The notes under the pieces are model-generated. The model saw only the letters and a list, made by a program, of their open reading frames with translations, had not been told where the DNA came from and ran no database searches. Source: Cucumis sativus (Eukaryota; Streptophyta; Magnoliopsida; Cucurbitales; Cucurbitaceae). From it: 64,000 bases of DNA. Shown one piece after another: positions 1 to 13,124 of this stretch (within the stretch, counting starts at the first letter, position 1; the number at the start of each line of letters is the position of its first letter). The stretch covers positions 28,771,498 through 28,835,497 of the forward strand of contig NC_026660.2 of NCBI RefSeq assembly GCF_000004075.3, read 5' to 3'. A program made the translations under genes and the position numbers.

Positions 1-3000
1 ATCTCATAAAGAAATTCTTGAAATGATCAGAGGAATATATATCTAACACTATCCCAATGGTTCAAAAACTTCATCAATTTAAATTGCTTGCATTAGTTCA
101 CATTTTTAATACCTTCCTCTATTATTGAATGAATGGGTATAATTTAAGGTAGATATAATGTAACATCGCTTTCTTTAAATGGAAAGAAAAAAGAAACTCT
201 TGGTCGGACGATAATAATACAGTCAACCAAAGTTACAAACACACACACGCAGATATATATATATATATCTGCATATTATCTTAGAAAAGGAAAATGACAG
301 TAGTTTCGTAAGTGAAGTGAAAATAATGGGATATGAAATACATATAATATAACTTAGTGGGGATTATTTAAAAGAAAATACAAATTAAAAGAGAGAATTA
401 ATTAAACTAGGAGTTCATATGGGGGGAAGAGTACAAATTAATGATGAATCACTAGAGAATATATATAAAAAACTAATTTTAACTGAGAATTTTTGCTTAG
501 TTCGATGAAGGGCAGAGTGTCCACATACGATTTATAATATAGAGGTAGAAAAAAAAAAGATGTTGAGCGAAATGGGCGGCGCGAAAGAAGACGAGGGGTC
601 TCTCTCGTCTCGGTTCAGTTCGGAAAACAGGTGGCTCAGTTTGTCTTGTGTGGTCCGAAACCCCAAATGCAACCGGAAGAAAGCGATCCATGATTTTGGC
701 TCACACATCGAAGCCTTAACAAAATATATATACATATATTTATTTATTTACATTTATATTTTTCAGATTTGAAAGGGACTCTATTTCTCTTCTGTTATTA
801 TTTCACCATTATACTACTCATTCATCAATTAGATTTTATATTTGTAATAAATATAATTGAATTGGTTCAAGCTTCGATGATACCACTTTCAAACCCAAAC
901 CAATGCTGCATGAATTTAACTTATATGAGAAAATAATAAAATGAGATTTTATATTTGTACTAAATATAGGTTTCCTTCAATTCTATTATATATTCCCGAA
1001 GCTTTTGAATAACATATTTTCAACACCTTACTTTCAATATAAAGGTCAAGTCTCGTTGAGTGTGAATTATTTTATCAAATCTTTGATATCACATAAACCT
1101 TAGCAAAAAGAATAAGAGAAATTAATGGTGATGTATCGATTATGTTATGTTTCTTTTTTATCCCCAAAACTTATAATTGGTTCAATAAATCAATAAGGTA
1201 TCAGTTAAAAAAGTTTGTTGTTTAAAAAAATATTACATAGTTGGTTTAGATATTTGTATTGAGACCATTCTTATTCAACTCTTTTTTTTATTTTAATAAC
1301 CTGAAATAAAGTAGCATATATATCCAATTAACAAAATTAAAGGTAGAGGTTAAAATGAACATAACTCAACCATATTTATTATATTTTTTTAGTTAAAAGA
1401 TTTAAATCTCTACCTCTAATTATTATTATTATTAAAAAAAACGAACATCAATCTCCTGAAGCAAAAATGAAAATGAAATAAATGTTTGTCCTCTCGAATG
1501 GTCGAAGAAATAATGAATGAAACGTACTAAAGGTGTGATATATTAAAATGAGATAAGGACATTTTTCTTAAGAAAAAAAAAATACAACAAATGAGAGTTC
1601 TAAAATTACTTGAGCATAACACTTAACCTATGAAAATGAAATTGAGACGTTTGTCTCTTTTTTAACGGTATCGTCGTTGTCATCTTTATAAATTTGTTTC
1701 TCTTTTTTAAGAAAGTCGTTTCCATTCCGATATGGTACCATATGTGTTAAAAGATGTCTAAAATAAATGGAGATCTAGAAGACCTAAAAAAAAATAAGAT
1801 CATGATAACTATATTCTTTTTATCTTTTTGTTTTTAATAGTATCATGGTCACCCTCTCCCAAGTCCCAATCATATTATAAAGTTTCTATAATTACATCAG
1901 TAAAATATTTAGTAGAAAAAGGAAGAGTTAGGAAAAACTTTGACCTGAACTGTTTGAAATTTGCAAAAACAGTGAGAAAACTAGATTTAAGAAATGGAGG
2001 CAATTAGTCTGGTTGCTTAGTTACGTAGAAATGAAAAGAAAGGCATAATAATAGAAATGGAAGTCTGGTAGTGTAGTTGTTATATTGAAAGTGAAACATA
2101 CAGTATATAGTCCTTGGACATGTCGCTCCCAACCATTATTATTCGTATTAAATATAAATTCAGCTTATAAGAAATAAATAAAAAGAAAAGAAAAGAAAAG
2201 AAAAAAGAATATCGATGGTGATTCTTTAATGGTTTTTATGAATAAAAATGATGAATCACCTGAAGAGGCAAAATAAGCATATACAGGGATGGCTTCCCTG
2301 CAACTTGCAAGTGAATAGAACCTTCACGGTTGTCATATATATATATATATATATATTTTTTGAATTTAATTACACGTAAACCTACAGCAGCATTCACATC
2401 CAATATTCAATTTTTACAGCCTCTGTAATTTGTGCCTTTTTTTTATTTATTTACTTTTACTTTTTAACCCCCTGATACAGTGAAATACCATTCAAAATTT
2501 ACCTTCCCAAGAGATTTCATTATTGTGAATAATAAGCAAATTATGTTGATCTGACTCAACCCTTTTTTATTCACTTATTATTATATTATTAAAGGTTTAA
2601 ACAACAGGTTAATAAATTCATGCAGGTACTCCTTCTACAGATATATGCACAATAGTTTGATTTGATCTCTTTAACTAAAACGTTAGAGTTACATCATCTG
2701 TTTTCACGTTTTTTCCTATTCTTATACTTCAAAATATAATATCAGATGATAACTTGTTTCACACGCAATAGTTTACAATTTTTAGTGTATACTGCCAATA
2801 AATTTTCTTTTTATAAATTCTTTATCCATTTTGTATTCTTAAAACATCTTTTTTTTTTTTAATGTTTGATAGTACTCAAAATGTACCATGTTATTTCACT
2901 TAATTTAGGAATCATTCCATAATTCTACTTCTTTATTTGATTACTTTGGGAATTAGGGCCAATCATGAGTAGAATTATGTGTTAGTGTTAATTAGGCGAA

Positions 3001-6000
3001 ACCAAAGTCAAGTTGCATCAAAGGGAGGTCAAAGAGCAACAATAAGTCATATTTTAGACCTATGACTTTTAGCACCACGTGGCACCCTACAACACTATAA
3101 GATAATAGTTATCATGGACGTGAAAGGGACTTAGCGTTGCGGCGCTCTCGTGATTTATATATGTATTGACTTTTTCACCTAGGTCACAAACTATCTCTGG
3201 TTCTATTAGTCTAAGGACTGATTTTTCTTCACTTTATGACGTATTTTCATTAGTTTAATGTACTTTATCATTTCCTCAACATCTGACATGTGGATGAGAG
3301 ACTAATGTACCATTTTCTGGCTTAGGTTCTTAGGATTTTATTTTATTTCATAATATTTTTGTGAAAATTTGAACTAAGTTATATGGGTGAGATTCAACTA
3401 TGTTATGAACTATAATTCTTAACTCAATATCTAGGAAGCATGTTGAGTTTATGATGATAACTTTGATTGTTGTGTAATTCTCCTAGTTGGTTGCACAAAA
3501 ATTGAATGAAGCGTTGAGTTAGATTAACCTGTTAGTAATTTACTTGTGTAGATTGATCCAATCAACTTTGGATTGATCCATAATTGACTTTTTATTTACT
3601 CAGTCTAACTTTTTTTAAATCTTAATTCAATTAGGTTGATTCGAGTTGACAAGCATTTCATCTGTTCAAATTAGGTTAGTTCAGTTTTTAAGACAATTTA
3701 GTGACATTTTCTAATTAAATTGGCTAGGTATAAACAATTGAATCATTCAGTAACATAAAATTTTATGAGCAAATGCTATGAATAGAGTAAATTCAGCTAA
3801 CCTAAGCTATAAAATTTTAATTATTATTGAATTTCACCCTAGCTTACTCACCGTGCAATTTTCTCAGTCCCCTCCATCAGTTATCTTTAAGTTGAAAATT
3901 ATTTACATGAGAAATTATTCGTTACTCTTGTGTTTGACTCAGACTTGGCACTAACATGAACACTTGGTGTGAGATTCGGTTTAATTATTTGGATTAGCCA
4001 TTTAGAGAGAAGAATAAAAGGTTATATTTGAAAATATAAAAACATGAGTAATATAATATGTTTAATGTTATAACCTCCTTTTATGCACTCTTTACTATTA
4101 CTTTTTAATCGTATATAACCCCTACTCCTTTATACCTCTAATTTTAATATGCAATAGTAAGAAATGTATAAGAAAATGGTTATAAGTTGATAGGTATATT
4201 AATGGTTAGGTGGTCACATCATGTACGTATTGGGGGAGGTGACAATATATATCTTCTTACTGTGGTTAAAGTGGATATGAATCAAAATTTTACAGTTACA
4301 CGATATGGTACTTTTATCTTCATTATTCTTCCAACCATTTCAAATTCCTACTTTCTCATCTGTCAAATCAAACCCTTTTCTTCCTTTTCCCTAACTTTTG
4401 GGTTTTTATGTATTTTTCACCTCATGAAAAAACCATATTTAGACAGCTATTTATTCCACTTTTTCCTAATATAATTCTAAAATATGATCTCTCTTTTGAC
4501 TTCCAACCCTTCTGTTTTTCGTTCGTAATAAAAGTATTATTGGATTCAATGTCATTTCAATTTTCAACATTTTAGTAGAACAGACAATAGTGAAATTTCT
4601 AAAAAGAGAAGACAACCTTCATTTTCGTATTAACTCTGAATTAAATAACTTTTAAGTACTTATTAGGGAGTACAAAAGCCAGAATATCATACTGAATTGT
4701 CTATTCCATTAATATAATATAATTGCTTCTTGTATATTAGGCCATGCACATTTATTTATTTTGATTACTTTTTCTTTTGGCAATAATGAATAAGTAAATT
4801 ATTACCTTGTCATTTTCTTTTTTCTTTGCCTTGTTGGGCGTTTCTTTCTTTCTAAACATTTTAACGAATAGGTTAGACATTAAATATAAACTAAAGAAAG
4901 TATAAATATCAAATAATCAAATATTCAATATAACAATTAACAGTGTCATTTTTCTCAATAAGTATAATTTAATTAACTTAAAATGTGAACTCTCACCCTT
5001 ATTTCATAAAATAATTAGTAAAATTAAAATTTAGACATTTAGAATACAGTTATTTTTTACAATAAGTAGAACTATAGGGTGTAGTACTGATAGCCTTTTG
5101 TGGGTTGAGTTATGTTGGCAAAATATACAACTTATCACATAATTGGGATTAAATTCTCCACAAGAATTTAACTCCTAAAAAAACATTCAAAGTATTTATT
5201 TTAACCAAGAAACAATATATTTATACCATAAAATATTTATTTTAATATTTGAATTGCGCAGAATAGTTCTTTTGGTAAACCACCACAGTTTAAAATGCTG
5301 AAAAATATATAAATATTCATGAACACTTCATATTAAATTATAAAAACGCAACAACTAAAAAAAATATATTTATACCCCTAAGTTAAAATATGTATTGTTT
5401 ATAATTCTACTTTCTATCCATTAAAATCCTTAATATACAATGAATGACTAACTTTCGTGAGAGAAGATTCAACTATTATTCCTTTTTTTCTTTTTTCTTT
5501 TCAATACTTGTAATGTTTGTTGTTTTGACATTAGTATATAAAATGGAGAGCTACGAATACATAGATTAAATACTATCTTAATCCTTACACTTTCATGTTT
5601 GTTTACGTTTAGTCTGTATATGTATTTAAGTGTTCCTAGAAGAAAGTTAGATTTAGTTTTGGTAACAAATTTCTTATAATAGGAGAATATATGATCAAAA
5701 TTTATAGGTAGTGCAGTGAATAAGAAAAAAGATATAAAAAAATGAAGAATAAAAAGTGACAAAGATTCGGGAGGATCCAACCAAAATACGTATATAAATG
5801 CGATTATAAGGAAGGATATGTGAGTAAGATTGAATAGAAAATGCAGTTGATGTTGGGTTCGTGTAGAGAAATTTTTGTTGTTACTGAAAATTTTCAAATT
5901 GAAATGGTTAATTAATATGGATGATGTAATGTGAATCTAAAAATTGATAATGGAAGATACGTAATAGATATTAGATAGATATAAGAAGAAAAAGAAGATT

Positions 6001-8007
6001 CGGTTTGAGAGAAGTAAAAGCAAAAGAAAAAAAGAAGAAGAAGAAGAAAAAGTGAGTTGTAGAAAAAGGGACAAGATTGTAGAGAGAATCCCAAGGTACC
6101 GAAGTAGATCTGTGAAGAGTGATGTAAGCTAAGGTTATCAAATTTACATCTCACTTCTGATCGCAACGTACAACCCCACCTAATAAATTAATTAATTATT
6201 TAATTTACCACTCTCCCAACAAACTATTTTCTATTTTCTATTTTCTATTTTATTTTCCTCAATTTTTAAATACGTGCAATTTCTTGTCTCCTTTTTCAAA
6301 ACACACCGTTTCACTGGACCACCATCCCTTAGAGTTTCCAATGCCCTTACACACTTGATTTCTTATTAATACACCATCTTCCTTTTCAACTTTTTCTTTC
6401 CATGCATTTCATTCAATTTTCTTTTTCCTATTCTTTTTACAATTTCCACACATTACACAGTTGCTTTTCAAAGAGTTTTAGTGCATTATTTCTTATCCCA
6501 ACCTTTTTGCTACAGTATATATATCATTATTTTAATAATGGTGTACTTCTAATATACTTATTGCATCACTTTGGAACATAATCCACCTAGTTAATTAACT
6601 TTCAAGGAGTGCAAATTAATATGTTTTTTTTGGTTAATCACTGGACATCCTCCTTTCTAAAGTAAAATTATCTTTAGATGATTGGGTAAAATGGTTGCTC
6701 TTAGATTCTATCAAGTAGATAAAGTTATGTATTTTTTTTTTTCAAATTTTGGTGATATTTTTCATAAAAAAATAGTTAAATCTATATAATTTTATTCATT
6801 TCAACGGAAAGAGATTTCTTCTGTAAATCCGTAGGATTAACTATTTGAATAGCAAAGCTAAAGAAATCAACAAATATTCCATTATTTAGATGATAGGTGG
6901 TCTAAAGTAGAAGTTGACAACCACGTAGCTAGGTAATTAACGTTCGATGTAAAAGATCATAATGTTTGTGTGTGGTTATCGAAGTAGTCAAAGGTCCAAA
7001 CCCTATATGACATGTCTAAATCCAAGGTGTCACGGGGTCCAAACACTAGAAGACCCTTGAAGTTCATATATATATATACATTCTCAAATTCGAGTATGTG
7101 GCCTCATATTTTAAGTCAGTTGAATGGAGTGTTTAGTTTTACCATGAGAAATAAATAAATTGATGTCACTAATCATAATCCTATAAGCTCAACTATCATA
7201 ACCCTATACGCTCAACTATCATAACCCGACTAAAACAATAAACATTCTGCATGTTATAGAAACAAACGATGAAAAATCAACTTTGAAACTATTTCAGAAT
7301 AGACTTTTATCAGTTTAACACTAATCTATTATAAAGTTTACTTTGAAACTTAGATTTAATCTTTTTATCTTTGAAAATTATTTGATATTATGCTATAACA
7401 GTCAATACTTTGAATTTGATAACCAAAATTTTAAACTATGACATAAATATTTTACAACTCACTCCCTGTAAATCAACTTTAAGTTTTTAAAATTGTACGG
7501 GGATCGATAACTTGTTCTTACAATATTGATTGGGGGTCATAATGTTGAGAGTTGTATCGTAGAATGCACAAATGTTTTTCTTTTTCTGCTTGTCTGATCT
7601 GCTAAGTACTTCATATAATACTCTAAGAATGGAGTATATACTGATCAGCTTGGTATCATATCGGTATCGGTGTGTGTATTCTTATAAGTAAGCTAGCTCC
7701 AGTAATATGACCAGATTTGAGGATAGCGCCGTAAGAACGTGTGAGTGTATTATATATTAACTTAGAAACCACAACAATTTGAATTGATTATGGAGATGAA
7801 TTGGTGTATCTTTCTAACTAAAGAGATGGAAAGAAAGCAGCAGCCTCGGTCATCTATTATTTACGCAACCCGAGGCCAAAAAAGGAAAAAAAAAAGAAGA
7901 ACTATTAACAAATTTGGATTCAAAGAAAACAATGAAAAAAAACACGCTTTGTGAAAAAGTTTTGATAAATTCTGAAAAAGCTAATTAGCCGTATATTATT
8001 AATTGTT
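1..8007. other. Gene-poor AT-rich intergenic region
   Basis: I see no exon chain or recognisable protein on either strand. The region holds simple repeats (AT runs near 256-270 and 2337-2357), many poly-A/T tracts, and a strand-biased segment at about 5960-6060 that is almost all A and G on the + strand (GAAGAAGAA type). Open frames here are short and low in complexity. Part of 6.2-8.0 kb lies downstream of the RIC gene. Confidence 0.6.
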
Positions 8008-8736
8008 CTAAATTTGAAAGTTCGGGATCGGCTCCACTGGATTTTTGCAGGTAGCTTTTGACTTCGTTGTTCTTGACGACGACGACGACATTGTCGTATT
8101 CTTGCTACTCCTTTTCTTCTTCGGTTTCTTTGGAAGCTCCAACGACAAGTCGGATGCCGATTGGTAACCTATTGAAATATCAAATTCTGCCCCATCATCA
8201 AACAGAAGCACACTAATTTATGTTAAATTTCGTAATGATTGATTAATCTTAATGATCTCCTTGAAGAACTAAATAGAATTAATTTAAAAAATTACAAACC
8301 TTGGGAATTAGTAGACCAATGAGTGAGAGCCGTTACTGCGGTTGAGCTAGAATCCCTTCGTTCACTCACCTCACCACCTTTAAATTCGTTCATCTGTTTT
8401 GTTTTATTTCTCAGACATTAGAAGAGCAAATAAATTGAAGAAAAGTAACAAAATTAAAGAGAAATAATAATATATACCCAACTAGGGGCGGAAGCGGATG
8501 GAGAAGAATTATCCAATCCGATATGAGCTACATGCTTTACGTCGGTCGGATATCCGATTTCCATTTCACGATCTTTCACCACTACAATCAAAACGCTATT
8601 GAGTTTCGAGATAGAGTATATATATGTTCAATAAACTATAAAAGAAAAACGAAATCAAGAGATGTATACCATTATTACCGAAAATTTGAGTGATATATTT
8701 GAAACTTTTGTAGATTCCTTTCATTTTGGAAGACAT
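8008..8736 (-). CDS. ROP-interactive CRIB-motif protein (RIC family), 4 exons
   Basis: Seen: exons 8736-8679, 8581-8478, 8393-8296 and 8212-8008 join with GT-AG borders in one frame to give 154 residues. The start [15 protein letters not shown] and a CRIB motif at about residues 28-43 ([16 protein letters not shown], with the Pro, two His and Gly-x-Asp of the consensus) place it in the plant RIC family. The C-terminal third is basic and Ser-rich with a Lys cluster. Known: RIC proteins bind GTP-loaded ROP GTPases through CRIB and act as effectors in polar growth, cortical actin/microtubule control and hormone signalling. The short size and this N-terminus recall the RIC10/RIC11 type. An alternative exon 1 donor a few bases downstream (G|GTATAC) would add three residues before VVKD; I prefer the shorter form because the family usually reads straight from IF to VVK. 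The ends of exon 3 and exon 4 were chosen by frame. Confidence 0.88.
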
Positions 8737-11365
8737 GGTTGAGGGAAGATGAGTTACGATGGAGATTTATTTTAGAAAATAAAATGGAATATTGCATCAC
8801 CTTACAACAAATTGATCTCAAACAATTTGTTATAGGGAAACTAATGGGAGAAAGAGAATTAACATTATGCTACACTACACCAGTCGTTGTTCATACATCA
8901 TTCAAATTCAGAATACTAAGCTTTCTTTTTTTTTTTTTTCAATGGAAGAAAACCCAGATCATTGAGATTGGAAAGGATTAAGGAGAGATCCAAAACGACG
9001 ACGTAAAGGTATGAGAATGAAATGAGTGGGCAGGGGGAAATGGATAAGAAAAAAGAAGGCAAAGAAAAACAAAAATTGAGAATTAAATTAGAAAATGTAA
9101 TGATCAGAAAAGGTTTTGAGTGGTGGAACGAGAGAAAGGCGTTGCCATATATCATTTCAAGACATTATAAGAAAAATTTAAAGTCTACATTAAATTTATC
9201 TTCAAATTATTGCAGAATCCATCATATAATATACATATATATACATTCAGACATGGGATTTACATTATAATAATGTTAAAGCTTACGTTTGCTCTCTCAA
9301 ATGGATCTCAATTTCTAATTAAACCAACTGTAACGATCTCTTTATGTGATTCCTGATGCTCCTCCCATCATGTTATGAACATATTTTATTTTTATCATTT
9401 TCGTGCATACCATATGGATAAATGATTAAATCAAGGGTTCTTTTTTATTTAATATATATACATATATATGAAAAGATTAATCGAGTTTTGTAATAAATGT
9501 GGGGAAATGATTTTGTCTGTTATACTGAAAAATCCCACTCATTGCTCTTGGGATTCCCCTGGATAATTGGAAGCACGTCGTAATAAAAATAATATATGCA
9601 TATATAAAATGTTGTTTTCCAAAATGAGAAATGATGGTATCCACTTCAGAATTACAGATATATTAAGATCCTTTTTTTAAAAAATTAAAATTGCTTTTGC
9701 AAATCTCAAATCGGCTTTCGCCGGACTAATTTGTATATGGGCACCATGATCTCATTCTTTGTGTTTCTCTAAACCAATTCTTTTATGTTCTAGTTTACAT
9801 TTTCCTTTTTTTTTATGTATCACTACAACACACAGCTCATAATATTCATTTATTTATGTAGTTGGTTTGATTTTTTCTTTTTAATTTTTTAAATTTTTAG
9901 TTGTGGGATTAATGTATGTATAATCTTTCAAACTATAATTAGTAGCTGTGTGATTCCTTAATTTTGAAATATGTGCTAAATGTATTTATTAAGTTCCTAT
10001 TTGTGTTCCTCATTTAATTTGGTTGTCAAAATCAAGTCTATAAACTATATTTATTTCTTAAAACAAAATGAAAGTATAATTATCATTTACGTTTTGGGAA
10101 GTATGCTACAAAGTTATCCATACGAATTTGCATTAAACGTACGAGTTGTTAATTATAATTATACAATGCATACTTTTGTTTGTACGAGTTGTTAATTATA
10201 ATTATAGAATGCATACTTTTGTTTTTGTGTTTTTGCTTTTTCATTTTGCTGCCTTACAAAACAACGAGATGACACAACAAAAGAAGATTCAACCATTGAT
10301 TACAAGTGTTTGAGATTGAGTGATTTTAGGGTTTGAAGTGGAGTTGATCATGTATATAGAGCAAACGTTGTTGTCCACTAGATTGCTAGCTAAGGCGACT
10401 CCTTCGTATGGTAACAAGGTGGTGTGTATTTTGTTTCTCTTTCCCTTCTTCTAGCTGAGAGGGAGGTGAGAGGGATGCATGTTAATGGGGGCTCCCACTT
10501 CGTTTTTCTTAGCTGTGAGGAGGTTGATTGTTCAATATTGTTTGATCCTTTTCTCGGGAGAAAAAAGCATTGATTACAAGTGTCTTTCATTCATTCTTTT
10601 TTTCTTTTTATAAGAAGTTTTTGACCAAACAAAATGTATTTTTTGTTATTGACAAATAAAAGTTTGATTTTTTAAATTGTGGGTATGGATATTTGAACTT
10701 TCAAAGTATATTTAAAAGTCATTCATTTATTGGAAATGAGGTTATGTTGGCTGATATTCTTTAAATTTATAATGTAATGTTTCCTATTGACAAAACATCC
10801 AATTATTTGCTTGATCCATCTTGATTTTTAGAAAAGCATTAAAATATCCTTATTGCTTAGTCGTCATTGGCCACAATTACCAAAATATCCTTAATTTTGT
10901 TGTCGTTTCCTTCCTACAAAATTACTCTCTGCCTTTTCTTTCCCATTCAAAGGTTATTAAAGAAAATGTGGGTTTTCATCGTTGATGCGATCACTAGAAC
11001 CTGCATTTGTTCATGAAGGAAGTCACTAGGAATTGAAAGAGATTCCTTTCTATCGGTTGATAATATAATTAAATTTGTTTTTATCTATTAGTTTAATAGG
11101 GTCAATAGATATTTTGATGATTTAAAACGAGAAGTGGAGTCTTTCTTCATCAATTTACCTTTAAGTTAAAGCATTTCATTTGTTTTTAACTCTTTCAAAA
11201 TTTAGAAAACATGGGATGTGAACTTTGTTGAAACAAAACCTAATTTTAGTTTTGTAATTATAATTGATAGAACGATGATATATTCGTTCTCTTCAATTTT
11301 ATTGCCTAATAAAACAACGATGACAGGAAAAGTAGATCTCAACCGTTGATGACAAGCGCACACAA
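8737..11365. other. Intergenic region between RIC and PME
   Basis: No gene is supported. The first few hundred bases are the RIC 5' flank. Present are a 43-bp tandem duplication at 10139-10224, a short sequence at about 10255-10310 resembling the PME 3' flank, and an unexplained slightly GC-richer block at 10390-10590. Confidence 0.55.
10139..10224. repeat. 43-bp perfect-period tandem duplication
   Basis: Two copies, 10139-10181 and 10182-10224, lie directly head to tail and differ by one base. Each begins GTACGAGTTG and ends CATACTTTTGTTT. The near-identity suggests a recent local slippage or repair event. Confidence 0.9.
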
Positions 11366-13124
11366 TCACAGCCCTGGGATAAAAGTCGCGCCCGATGGGC
11401 CCAGCCATTCACCTCCTTGTATAAGTGAATCGACCGTAAACTTTTGGGCCTCAGATGGGCTCGTAATGATATGATAACCGTCCCACTTCACTCGCTTGCT
11501 AACATCAGAGCCCGGCCCAGTATTTGAATACTCCCCGTAATACAGCGTTTTCAGTGCAAAGTCCCCATTCCATTCGGCCCAGCCCGCTGGTTGAATAAGA
11601 TCGCCAATTCTCGACTGCATGATGACGGTCCTCGAATACTCCTTCCATGGTCGCCCCAGATATGTCTTAATCGACTTCTTAACCGGCTCCAAGTCGGAGC
11701 TTGCCACGATGTCGCATTGCTGGATCGAAGTTCCAGTGTTCTGATTTGGGTCGATTCGGCCTTGCGCCGTCACCATGTTGGCTTGGTTGTTCATCGGTCG
11801 TCTTGGCTCTATTTTACAGTTCTGTAAAACGACGGCAGCGTTACCGAATATGAAGTCGACGGTGCCAGTGATGGTGGAATCTCGGTAGAATTGGCGGTTG
11901 GAATGTGTGTAGAGTGTGTCCTGATAAGCGTCTATACGACACCGGTTTATGACCGATTGATCTGCTCCGACCCGAAGCGCCACGGCTTGGTGCTTTTCCG
12001 GCCCGGCGGTGTTTTGGAACCAAATGTCTTGGGCTATAAACCCATCTCCCACCGCAGCTGGATCATCAAATCAAACAAGAAAGTTGTTGATCATAAGTGA
12101 TGAAAAGATTAGGAGAGAAAGAGGTACCAGTGTTTCTGGTAGTCTTACCTACAGTTGCAGATTTGAAAGTTGTTGATCCATCAACGACGTTAAGGCTACC
12201 GGTGATAATGGTGGAATCCATTCCATCTCCAACGATCATTACATTCTTTTTCTTCTTTCCCACTTCCACATTTTCCTCATAAGTCCCCCTTTTCACGTAT
12301 ATAACAATTCTGTTCTTGCTCTTATCTGGAACTGATTCAACCGCCTCCTTCACCGTCTTGAAATTCCCACTCCCATCCTTCGCCACCACGATATTCGGTT
12401 CCATTTCTCTCCCCAAAACTCCCAATAATCTCCGATCTCCTTTCTTCAACCAACTCGGATACCCATTTCCCTTTTTCTCCAACTCTCCCAGATTTTTAAT
12501 GTCCAATCCCCAAATCGAAACCAACATCCCCAACGAGTTTCTCCCTCTCATAATCAACTCTTCGAGCCCTAAATCCATTGGCGCCGCTCTGGATAATGAA
12601 CTCTCCACCTCATCCCAGCACGTGACGTGGTTTGTCAGCACGCTACTCAGCCATGTGTGGGAATTTTCGATGGAGCCGCTCGTTCTGTTCTTCAGAGCCA
12701 AAACAGAGTCCATGATTCGGCCGTTTGAAATCTCCATAAGCTCGATACAATCGGCCAAAGCTGCTTCACCGCGAGGGCTGTTGATTCTTTGGCGGATATC
12801 TTTGGCTCTCTCAATTGTGCTAATTACTTTAGGCATGGATTTCCTCAGGAAAGACTGTAAGAAATCAACCTCGTTTGTGGTTTTGATTATGCTCAAGGGA
12901 AATTCTGAGGCGGCCATTTCAATGCAAGATGATGGGTCATAAGCCTTGTGGCATATGTTTTGAAGGAAGGGAAGATCATTTTCAGATGGGTTTGGTTTGA
13001 TGAACTTGTTAGTAATGAAAATGGCTGAGCACAAAACCGCAGCAAAGCAGAGGAGTGTGGGAATGGTTTTGGAGCGGGAAGTTTTGGGAGGTTGAAGAAG
13101 AAGAAGTGGCTGATGGGTAGCCAT
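11366..13124 (-). CDS. Pectin methylesterase with PMEI pro-domain (group 2), 2 exons
   Basis: Exon 1 is 13124-12149 and exon 2 is 12057-11366; together they encode 555 residues. Seen: a short basic N-terminus then a hydrophobic signal anchor (about residues 24-41); a PMEI-type pro-region with four spaced cysteines (near 58, 67, 126, 169); a processing motif RRLL at about 231-234; then the PME domain opening [17 protein letters not shown]. Catalytic motifs are intact: QDTLY (Asp about 372), VDFIFG (Asp about 393) and LGRPW with its Arg. Known: the enzyme removes methyl esters from cell-wall homogalacturonan, releasing methanol; the pro-region is cut at RRLL by a subtilase in the Golgi before secretion. 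The ATG at 13124 was chosen over an upstream in-frame TTG. The single intron in the PME domain is usual for the group. A TATA-like TATTTAAAT lies at 13187-13195. Nothing looks broken. Confidence 0.95.

Noticed and set aside
5469-6166. Minus-strand frames of 142 and 84 residues
   Set aside because: Phe/Leu/Ser-rich translations of AT- and purine-biased DNA; no motif and no partner exons found.
12316-12942. 208-residue plus-strand frame opposite PME exon 1
   Set aside because: Shadow of the PME coding strand; no family features and no splice or promoter context.
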